Source of the DNA: Patescibacteria group bacterium
Lineage (GTDB): Bacteria > Patescibacteria > Paceibacteria > UBA6257 > 2-01-FULL-56-20
Length of the DNA: 16,314 nt
Assembly (NCBI GenBank): GCA_023484365.1
Contig: JAMDBA010000053.1
Span: forward strand, 1 to 16,314
Direction: 5' to 3'
A model generated the notes under the pieces. That model was not told where the DNA came from, searched no databases, and worked only from the letters and a program-made list of their open reading frames with translations. This document shows, piece by piece, positions 1 to 5,854 of this stretch (within the stretch, counting starts at the first letter, position 1; every line of letters starts with the position of its first letter). The position numbers and the translations under genes are program-made.

Positions 1-59
1 AAGTTGATCCATATAAAACTGAAATAATTGAAAATTTGAAAAAGTTAATGAAAAAATAA
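1..59 (+). CDS. C-terminal end of an upstream gene (partial)
   Basis: An open frame whose first whole codon begins at base 3 runs to a TAA at 57-59 and encodes the last 18 residues of a protein (ending IIENLKKLMKK). The lysine-rich, helical tail is typical of a protein C-terminus in AT-rich bacteria. The start lies outside the window, and 18 residues are too few to name the product. It is called coding because the frame ends cleanly just before the tRNA region and has ordinary amino-acid composition, but a short open frame in AT-rich DNA could also occur by chance. Confidence 0.5.
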   Translation, partial: VDPYKTEIIENLKKLMKK

Positions 60-90
60 ATTTTAAAACAACAGCCCCATTTCTGTTATA

Positions 91-116
91 TGCTGGGGTG
101 GCGGAACCCCGCAGCA
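91..116 (+). other. Stem-loop upstream of tRNA-Leu
   Basis: Bases 91-95 (TGCTG) pair with 112-116 (CAGCA) and 96-99 (GGGT) pair with 106-109 (ACCC), with a two-base bulge (110-111) and a six-base loop. The hairpin lies in the presumed 5' leader of the tRNA transcript. A weak TTATAT at 86-91 could be a -10 box, but no good -35 accompanies it, so the promoter is not called. Confidence 0.4.
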
Positions 117-150
117 GAGCAAAGCTTGTTACGGGGCAAGTTGGCAGGAT

Positions 151-279
151 TCGCCCACCCACCTATGCCCTCCTGGCGAAATTGGCAGACGCGCAGGCTT
201 CAGGAGCCTGTGGGAGTAATCCCGTGGAGGTTCAAATCCTCTGGAGGGCACCAAAAAGGGGGCATAGGTGGGTGGGCGA
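151..279 (+). repeat. 20-bp inverted repeat bracketing tRNA-Leu
   Basis: The left arm 151-170 and the right arm 260-279 are perfect reverse complements over 20 bp (left arm begins TCGCCCACCC, right arm ends GGGTGGGCGA). The left arm ends inside the tRNA: bases 167-170 are the first four of the acceptor stem. If the acceptor stem forms normally (167-173 with 243-249), the remaining 16 leader bases 151-166 can still pair with 264-279. The leader strand would then stack directly on the acceptor stem, with a 14-base trailer bulge containing ACCA. The alternative is that 167-170 pair with 260-263 and open the acceptor stem. Confidence 0.85.
167..253 (+). tRNA. tRNA-Leu (anticodon CAG)
   Basis: This is a class II tRNA with an encoded CCA end. 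The acceptor stem is 167-173 (GCCCTCC) with 243-249 (GGAGGGC), the discriminator is A250, and CCA is 251-253. The anticodon stem 194-198/206-210 (CAGGC/GCCTG) encloses the loop TTCAGGA with anticodon CAG at 201-203, reading CUG leucine codons. A long variable arm follows (TGGGAGTAATCCCG, about 211-224). The T arm is GGAGG/CCTCT (226-230 and 238-242) around TTCAAAT. The A discriminator and long variable arm agree with leucine identity. The flanking inverted repeat overlaps its first four bases and may affect processing of the precursor. Confidence 0.96.
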
Positions 280-391
280 GCGCAAGGTCATGGGAGCTTA
301 AATCGTTATTTATCATCATAATAAAATGGTTAATAATTAGAAAAATATGAATAAGAAATTTAATGTCAAAAATTATTAAAAAAGATTTAAG

Positions 392-432
392 CGACGGAGT
401 TCCGATTTTTACCAAAAAATCGGAACGAGTCG
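392..432. repeat. Strong intergenic hairpin
   Basis: Bases 399-410 (GTTCCGATTTTT) pair perfectly with 415-426 (AAAAATCGGAAC) around a four-base loop. CGAC (392-395) can extend the stem with GTCG (429-432) across an internal loop of GGA against GA. No T-run follows on the plus strand, so this is not a canonical intrinsic terminator. It may be a processing site, a bidirectional transcript end or a dispersed palindromic repeat. Confidence 0.7.
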
Positions 433-439
433 GTACCTA

Positions 440-472
440 GGCTAAAATTTATCGGCGGAAAAATTTTAAGCC
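440..472. repeat. Second AT-rich hairpin before RNase J
   Basis: GGCTAAAATTT (440-450) pairs with AAATTTTAAGCC (461-472) with a single-base bulge and a ten-base loop. It lies directly after the 392-432 hairpin and a GGTACC palindrome (433-438), so the two form a compact structured block upstream of the RNase J gene. No function can be assigned from the sequence. Confidence 0.5.
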
Positions 473-535
473 GCAGGCGAATCTTCCCCTCAGCACAATT
501 GCTTTGTCATGGCAATAAGTTAAAAAAATAAAAAA

Positions 536-2404
536 ATGATTAATCAAAACAAAACAAAAATCAGTCATTCTTCCTCTCGCGGAGCCGCGGGCGCCGGTCA
601 GCGGAGATATAGCCGTTCCGCTCCCAGAAGGGAGCAGGGAAGGTCGTCGTTTTCTGGAGCGCAAAGATTTCATAGTCGGTCAGCCGAAGAAAATGATATT
701 CATAAGTCCGCGGTTGTTTCTACTCACCGGGCTCCGGATACGGAACCAAAATTAAGGTTTGTCCCTTTAGGCGGTCTTGAAGAAATAGGCCGCAATATGA
801 TGTTCTTTGAATACAAGAACGAAATCGTCATAATTGACGTCGGCTTGCAGTTTCCCGAAGAAGAAACGCCCGGAATAGATTTCATAATTCCCAACATTGC
901 TTATCTTGAGCCGAGAAAAGCCAATATCCGTGGCATTATTTTAAGTCACGCCCACTACGACCACATCGGCGCTTTGCCTTATTTAATAGGCAAACTCGGT
1001 AATCCGCCGATTTACGCCACCGCTTTAACCAAAGAAATAGTTTTAAAGCGTCAGGAAGATTTTCCCAACCAGCCGAAGCTGAATATTACCGTTGTCAAAA
1101 ACCACGACAAAATAAAAATTTCTAATTATTTTGAAGCGGACTTTTTCGGTATTCCTCACACGATTCCGGATGCCACGGGTGTGCTTTTAAGGACTCCTGT
1201 CGGCAACATCGCTAATTTTATAGACTTTCGGGTTGAATACGACGTTGACGGCAATCCTTTGCGTCTTAATGAGTTTGAAGAAGTCGGAAAGCAGGGAATA
1301 TTGGCGCTGATGATAGACAGCACGAACGCCGAATTGCCCGGCCATTCAATGTCGGAAAAAACGGTTGAAAAAAATCTTGAAGATTTATTTAAAGAAGCGA
1401 AAGGACGGATTATTGTTGCCGCGTTTTCTTCGTTGTTAGACAGAATAGACACTATTTTAAAAATTGCCGATAAATTAGGGCGCAAAGTCGCTATAAGCGG
1501 TTATTCAATGAAATCAAACGTCCAAATAGCCCAGCGGCTTGGCTATCTTAAAGTTAAGAGCGACCTTATTATTCCGCTTGAAGAAATTCATCGCCATAAA
1601 GACGATAAAATTATGATTTTAACCACGGGCGCGCAAGGCGAATCAAACGCCAGTTTAATGCGGATAGTTAACGGAGAGCATCGGTTTGTCCATATAAAGC
1701 CCGGCGATACGGTTATATTCTCTTCGTCTATTGTTCCGGGCAACGAAAGGAGCGTTCAGGGACTTAAAGATAATTTGGCGCGGCAGGGGGCGATAATCTA
1801 TCACTCTAAAATAATAGACATTCACGCCAGCGGCCATGCTTTAAAAGAAGATCTCAAACTGACAATGAAGTTGGTTAAGCCGAAATTCGTTGTTCCTATC
1901 CACGGCTATTACTATATGCGTTCCGTTAACGCTCAAAACGCTCTGGAAGCCGGTATTCCCAAAGAAAACGCCATCTTATTAGACAACGGTAAAATAGCCG
2001 AGATAACCAAAGATAAAATAATTGTCTCCAAAGAAACCGTTCCGGCGTTCTATGTTATGGTTGACGGATTGGGAGTCGGCGATGTTGAGGAGGTTGTTTT
2101 AAGGGACCGGCGCGTTTTGGCGCAGGAAGGAATGGTTGTGATTATTTTAACCCTTTCCAAAGACAAGGGGAGGTTGGTAAAGAGCCCTGATATAATTTCC
2201 CGCGGTTTTATTTATCTTAAAGAAAATCAAAAAATCCTTGAAGACGTCCGCAATCAGCTTAAAGGAATAATTTCCAGGATGCCTACTTATCAGTCTCCTG
2301 ATGTTGATTATCTAAAAACTTTAGTCAGAGATCAGGTTGGTCAGATGCTTTTTACCAAAACCAAGCGCCGGCCTATGATTTTACCTGTTGTTATTGAAGT
2401 CTAA
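536..2404 (+). CDS. rnj: Ribonuclease J
   Basis: RNase J is a metallo-beta-lactamase/beta-CASP ribonuclease that degrades and matures RNA by 5'-3' exonuclease and endonuclease action. The 622-residue product carries the zinc-site motif HAHYDH at residues 138-143, then H208 (in PHTIPD), D230, the beta-CASP motif HASGH (H430, H434) and H456 (in PIHGYYYMR). The spacing matches Bacillus RNase J1, where the equivalent final histidines also lie 22 apart. The C-terminal domain ends in the usual RRPMILPVVIEV style. The first roughly 70 residues are a Ser/Arg/Gly-rich, probably disordered basic extension absent from J1 (555 residues) but seen in some other RNase J proteins; it could bind RNA. The ATG at 536 has no Shine-Dalgarno sequence, so an internal start is possible, but the open frame supports the extension. 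trpS follows after 70 bp with its own -10 box. Confidence 0.96.
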   Translation: MINQNKTKISHSSSRGAAGAGQRRYSRSAPRREQGRSSFSGAQRFHSRSAEENDIHKSAVVSTHRAPDTEPKLRFVPLGGLEEIGRNMMFFEYKNEIVIIDVGLQFPEEETPGIDFIIPNIAYLEPRKANIRGIILSHAHYDHIGALPYLIGKLGNPPIYATALTKEIVLKRQEDFPNQPKLNITVVKNHDKIKISNYFEADFFGIPHTIPDATGVLLRTPVGNIANFIDFRVEYDVDGNPLRLNEFEEVGKQGILALMIDSTNAELPGHSMSEKTVEKNLEDLFKEAKGRIIVAAFSSLLDRIDTILKIADKLGRKVAISGYSMKSNVQIAQRLGYLKVKSDLIIPLEEIHRHKDDKIMILTTGAQGESNASLMRIVNGEHRFVHIKPGDTVIFSSSIVPGNERSVQGLKDNLARQGAIIYHSKIIDIHASGHALKEDLKLTMKLVKPKFVVPIHGYYYMRSVNAQNALEAGIPKENAILLDNGKIAEITKDKIIVSKETVPAFYVMVDGLGVGDVEEVVLRDRRVLAQEGMVVIILTLSKDKGRLVKSPDIISRGFIYLKENQKILEDVRNQLKGIISRMPTYQSPDVDYLKTLVRDQVGQMLFTKTKRRPMILPVVIEV

Positions 2405-2462
2405 AACAGAATTTATGATTTGAAGTATAGCGGTTAGGGATAGGGAAATAATTTAGCTTTGA

Positions 2463-2474
2463 TATAATTAAACA
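2463..2474 (+). promoter_or_regulatory. trpS -10 box, probably giving a leaderless mRNA
   Basis: A perfect TATAAT (2463-2468) ends only six bases before the trpS ATG, so transcription starting about 6-7 bases downstream of it would begin at or next to the start codon. No convincing -35 hexamer is visible at 16-18 bp. There is no Shine-Dalgarno sequence. Confidence 0.6.
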
Positions 2475-3527
2475 ATGGAGGCTAAAAGCAAAAATCTTAA
2501 AAAACCCGTCTTGGTTTCCGGTATCCAGCCTAGCGGCCGGCTTCATTTGGGAAATTATTTAGGGGCTTTAAAAAATTTTGTTGAACTTCAAAATTCCGGC
2601 AAATACCAATGCTACTTTTTTATTGCCGATCTTCACTCGCTAACGGAAAATTTTAATCCTAAAGGAAAGCAGGAGCAGATTTTAAACTTAATGGCCGATT
2701 ATTTAGCCGCTGGTTTAGACCCGAAAAAGTCGGTTATATTTTTACAATCTCAAATTCCGGCTCATGCCGAGCTGGCTTGGATTTTAAATACGATAACGCC
2801 GATGGGGGAACTTCAAAGAATGACCCAATTTAAAGACAAGTCCGAAAAGCAGGAAAAAAATTTAAACGTCGGACTTTTTGATTATCCGGTTTTAATGGCG
2901 GCGGACATTTTACTTTACAGCGCTAAATTCGTACCGGTGGGGGACGATCAACTTCAGCATTTGGAATTAACCAGAACTTTGGCTCAAAAATTCAATTCGC
3001 GATTTGGGGAAACCTTTACTAAGCCGGGATGTATTTTAGCTCCAGTTTCGCGTTTAATGAGTTTAAGCGACCCTCGAAAGAAAATGTCCAAATCCGACCC
3101 TGCCTCCTGCCTGTTTTTGGATGATTCGCCGGAAGAGATAAAAGAAAAAATAAAAAGGGCAGTTACTGATTCGGGATCAAAAATAAAATATGATCCAGAT
3201 AAAAAACCGGCGATAACAAATCTTATAGATATTTATTCTTCACTTTCGGGCGTCTCCTCGGGAAGAGTTGAAATAAAGACTAAAAATATAATAATAAATA
3301 ATGTTGAGACAAAATTTAAGGGCAAAAACTATTCTTTTTTTAAAGAAAAGTTAGCCAGCGTTATTTCTGATTATTTTGCCGATTATCGCAACAAAAAAGC
3401 GAAATTTATCAAAAATCCCGACCAGCTCAAAAAACTTATTATTTCCGGCTCAAAAGAAGCGAGCAAAGTTGCCTCGGCAAAAATCCTGGAAGTCAAAGAA
3501 AAAATCGGAGTTAGTCTAATTCTCTAA
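2475..3527 (+). CDS. trpS: Tryptophanyl-tRNA synthetase
   Basis: TrpRS is a class I enzyme that charges tRNA-Trp with tryptophan using ATP. The 350-residue product has the HIGH-type signature HLGN at residues 24-27 (in PSGRLHLGNYLGAL), the family's conserved middle region (residues 133-165, including FDYPVLMAADILLY and PVGDDQLQHLELTR), and KMSKS at residues 203-207. Its length is normal for bacterial TrpRS. The start is fixed by the TATAAT six bases upstream and by the N-terminal alignment with the family. Its 3' end overlaps the 3' end of the convergent nuclease-like gene by 17 bp, so antisense interference between the two transcripts is possible. Residues 245-330 are lysine-rich and less conserved in appearance but remain in frame. 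Confidence 0.97.
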   Translation: MEAKSKNLKKPVLVSGIQPSGRLHLGNYLGALKNFVELQNSGKYQCYFFIADLHSLTENFNPKGKQEQILNLMADYLAAGLDPKKSVIFLQSQIPAHAELAWILNTITPMGELQRMTQFKDKSEKQEKNLNVGLFDYPVLMAADILLYSAKFVPVGDDQLQHLELTRTLAQKFNSRFGETFTKPGCILAPVSRLMSLSDPRKKMSKSDPASCLFLDDSPEEIKEKIKRAVTDSGSKIKYDPDKKPAITNLIDIYSSLSGVSSGRVEIKTKNIIINNVETKFKGKNYSFFKEKLASVISDYFADYRNKKAKFIKNPDQLKKLIISGSKEASKVASAKILEVKEKIGVSLIL

Positions 3528-4500
3528 CTTTTTTATTAAACCATTTTATAAAATTCGGCAATTTTTTAATATCAATTATATTGGCAACCTTGAACGTGGA
3601 TAGTTTTCCGTATCTTGAAAAATAAATACCCAAATCTGTAATTTCAGATTTATGGGGCAAACCATTTATATTACCAATTTTAGATAAAATATAGTATCCA
3701 ATAATTTGGTTAAAAAATTTTCTATCTAATTTTAAAAATTTCGTTGTTTTAATGTCAATTAATTTATCGTCAATACAAATATCAGCGTCAGCACCCCCGA
3801 TTGACGCAGAGGCCTTACCAAACGTAGGATTCAGTAAACAATATTTAAGTGCCTTAAAATCTTTCGGATTAATAATAGATATTAATCTTTTTAGATCATC
3901 AACATCTTTTGAGTCTATCTTCCCAATATTTTTATCTATATAAGCCGCTCTGTAAATGGGATCTAGCTGGGCAAGCAACAGCGCAGATTTTATTATATTG
4001 TTATTTATTTTCCCAGCTTTTAAAAATAATAAGTAGTTTTCTTTTGCTTGTTGAATAATTTCTTTAGCTATTTTTTGAATTTCTTCGAAGCCTCCGATTG
4101 CAACTTCTACTTTTCCATTAACGATTCTCTCAACGTATTCGGTTGATTTGTCGATATCAATAGCTAGGCAAATCGGCATATTAATATTCTTCGAAGTAAA
4201 ACCTGAGGGTTGCCAGACGTCATTGCGTTGGTAGTAGGCCTTACCAATATCACTGTCTGGAAAAACAGATGGAATCATACTAACAGCATTTTCGGCGATC
4301 CAAGTTTGGGTGATAGCGTTCGGATTAAGGAATTTTAAATAAAAACGCATTAAATAATCAAATGCTGTTCCTATTAGAAGATAATGGTCTGTTAGCGGCG
4401 GAGCCAAAATTTCACCTTTTAAATCGAATTCTGGGAGCGGAAATTGCTCGGCAAATTTATCCCGAACTTCTTTGTCTGCTAAAAAAGATGTTAGACTCAT
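3511..4500 (-). CDS. PD-(D/E)XK (RecB/Cas4-like) nuclease-family protein, orphan
   Basis: This 329-residue protein is not a member of a named family I recognise. Its C-terminal half shows a PD-(D/E)XK nuclease signature: GGADAD (D238 or D240), then a hydrophobic strand leading to DIK (D249, K251) followed by TTK, and Q265-xxx-Y269 (QIIGY), which resembles the QxxxY motif of RecB, AddB and Cas4 nucleases. These would be the metal-binding and catalytic residues of a DNA nuclease. The N-terminal 200 residues are mostly helical with no recognised motif, and there is no signal peptide or membrane segment. No methylase, helicase or cas gene is adjacent, so a role in defence or repair is inference. 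The ATG at 4500 lies eight bases after a TATAAT. The gene ends inside the 3' end of trpS and looks like an acquired gene placed behind the ileS relic. Confidence 0.75.
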   Translation of the reverse strand: MSLTSFLADKEVRDKFAEQFPLPEFDLKGEILAPPLTDHYLLIGTAFDYLMRFYLKFLNPNAITQTWIAENAVSMIPSVFPDSDIGKAYYQRNDVWQPSGFTSKNINMPICLAIDIDKSTEYVERIVNGKVEVAIGGFEEIQKIAKEIIQQAKENYLLFLKAGKINNNIIKSALLLAQLDPIYRAAYIDKNIGKIDSKDVDDLKRLISIINPKDFKALKYCLLNPTFGKASASIGGADADICIDDKLIDIKTTKFLKLDRKFFNQIIGYYILSKIGNINGLPHKSEITDLGIYFSRYGKLSTFKVANIIDIKKLPNFIKWFNKKVRELD

Positions 4501-4508
4501 ATTTATGG

Positions 4509-4536
4509 ATTATATACTCACTTCGCTTGAATTCAA
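4509..4536 (-). promoter_or_regulatory. Promoter of the nuclease-like gene
   Basis: Read on the minus strand, TTGAAT (4536-4531) and TATAAT (4514-4509) are separated by 16 bp, and the ATG follows eight bases after the -10 box. Initiation would fall on or just before the start codon. The -35 hexamer lies inside the ileS 3'-end relic; at the same place the intact ileS reads TTGACT. Confidence 0.65.
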
Positions 4537-4602
4537 CTTTCTTCGAACCGGTTTTTGACTGGAATTCGCTGAGGTGGCCGGAAATCGCCGCCGCTATTTC
4601 TA
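4519..4602 (-). pseudogene. Relic of an ileS 3' end
   Basis: This segment matches 5929-6012 of the intact ileS at a constant offset of 1410 bp. By hand alignment about 72 of 83 bases are identical, including an unbroken run over 4548-4581. On the minus strand it still reads EIAAAISGHLSEFQSKTG, then SKKVEFKRSE, against EIAVAVSGHLSEFQSKTG, then SEKVDFKRNE in IleRS. It has no start codon, begins at the MFS stop codon and stops matching just before the nuclease-like gene. Roughly half the base differences are synonymous and the replacements are conservative. That suggests it came from a diverged functional ileS rather than from a local copy decaying freely. Confidence 0.85.
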
Positions 4603-5784
4603 TTAGTTTTTAATTTTAATCTCATCTCCTCTTTTTTTGCCAAAAAACTTTTTATACAGATAAAGATTATACCCAGCGACGACAGCGTATCCGTAAAAGG
4701 GGATAGCGATAAGAGATTGCTCAAAGAGAAGCCCGGCAATAGCGCTCCCGCCGGAAGCGGCAAGCAGTCTCGTGCTTTGATTGAATCCTAAGACCGTTGC
4801 CGTGTCTCCTTCACCGGCAATACTTGTGATAGCTCTTTGCTGGACGGGTAAAGCCATTACTCTTAACGCCGGAGTAATCAAATAAATGAATATCGCTAAA
4901 GGAAAGTAGCGGACTAAAGGCAGGGCGATTATAGCGAAGATTCCTATTCCGCGGGTTAAAATCATGCTTTTAACCAGACCGAAATTCTTATCAAGCCAGG
5001 GGGCGGAAAGTATCGCCAAAATCGCCAAAATTCCGCTTACGGAGGCATAGATTGACATCTGAGCGCTTGAAACGTGATAGACGAGGAAGAAAAATGGGAT
5101 AAGGAAAGGAATTATTAATCCTTGCGCCAATCCGTTTAAAAGGCCGGTGATGGAAAAGTTGCGCAGAGCTTGTCCGCGGCCGTCTTGGGTTGTTTTAGCA
5201 ATCACTCGGAAAGATTTTTTAGGCAGAAATAACAGAGGGATAATGGAGATTATGGCTAGCACTGCGGCGATTTCAAAATTAGTTTCCGCTTTTAATATCC
5301 CGGCAACCGCAATGCCGACAATAGAAGCGATTCCTCCTATAAACATTAAGACGGTATAAGCATTAGTGCGTTCATTCTCCGGAATCAGCCGTGCCGCAAC
5401 AGCGTTTTGTATCGGGGCGGCCACGCCGCCTACTCCGCCGCCGGCGATTGAACCGGTCGCTGAAAATCCGCCCAAAGCGCTGGCAATAAAAACAAAGGGC
5501 AGGGATTTATCTCCTAAAACCAGCGCCAATAATCCTAGAATCAATAATCCATTAACTGCAATTACAAGCATTTTATTCGGGTGTTTATCAAATAATATTC
5601 CGAATAGCGCTCCGGCGAAAGCGGTGGTGATTGTGCCTGCGGTGTATAAAAGGCCGAGCGTTAACGAAGGATGACTGAAATTTTTAAGTATAAAATAAGG
5701 AAAAACCACGATAAGCATGCCGGCTGATACGCTGCGTAAAATTCTAAAATAAATAAGTTGTAAAAAACCCGGTTCTTTCCACAT
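4603..5784 (-). CDS. Major facilitator superfamily transporter
   Basis: This is a 393-residue, strongly hydrophobic protein with about twelve predicted membrane helices in two six-helix halves. Between helices 2 and 3 it carries a motif A-like loop, GILFDKHPNK (residues 62-71), with the expected glycine, aspartate and basic residue. Mid-protein it has the helix-4/5 style sequence AARLIPENERTNAY, common in multidrug-efflux-like MFS proteins. The substrate cannot be told from sequence; drug or metabolite export is a guess. It lies 70 bp downstream of ileS in the same direction, with no Shine-Dalgarno sequence and no clear TATAAT of its own, so cotranscription with ileS is plausible. Its stop codon directly abuts the ileS relic. 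Confidence 0.9.
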   Translation of the reverse strand: MWKEPGFLQLIYFRILRSVSAGMLIVVFPYFILKNFSHPSLTLGLLYTAGTITTAFAGALFGILFDKHPNKMLVIAVNGLLILGLLALVLGDKSLPFVFIASALGGFSATGSIAGGGVGGVAAPIQNAVAARLIPENERTNAYTVLMFIGGIASIVGIAVAGILKAETNFEIAAVLAIISIIPLLFLPKKSFRVIAKTTQDGRGQALRNFSITGLLNGLAQGLIIPFLIPFFFLVYHVSSAQMSIYASVSGILAILAILSAPWLDKNFGLVKSMILTRGIGIFAIIALPLVRYFPLAIFIYLITPALRVMALPVQQRAITSIAGEGDTATVLGFNQSTRLLAASGGSAIAGLLFEQSLIAIPFYGYAVVAGYNLYLYKKFFGKKRGDEIKIKN

Positions 5785-5854
5785 ATTTTTTAAATAAATA
5801 ATTTTTATCCGTTATGTCCGGAAATGTCAGTTAAAAAGGAATGACGTTTTTAGT

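Larger units (their letters stand above)
254..535. other. Non-coding stretch between tRNA-Leu and RNase J
   Basis: No credible gene was found here on either strand; the short open frames overlap the tRNA or are low-complexity AT. It holds the right arm of the tRNA-flanking repeat (260-279), two hairpins listed separately (392-432 and 440-472), and a small stem ATTGC/GCAAT near 498-516. The last 20 bases before the RNase J start are almost pure A/T and contain no Shine-Dalgarno sequence or clear TATAAT. Confidence 0.6.

Noticed and set aside
90..415. Open frames of 60-90 residues on both strands across the tRNA-Leu region
   Set aside because: They run through the tRNA and its inverted repeat, have composition unlike the real genes here, and are shadows of the GC-rich structured DNA.
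392..432. Intrinsic terminator for the tRNA transcript
   Set aside because: The stem is strong but no T-run follows its 3' arm, so it is reported only as a hairpin.
2420..2425. TTGAAG as the -35 box for trpS
   Set aside because: It lies 37 bp before the TATAAT, far beyond a workable spacer.
4533..4763. Separate small gene on the minus strand overlapping the MFS 3' end
   Set aside because: It is an out-of-frame shadow of the MFS gene running into the ileS relic, with no initiation signal.
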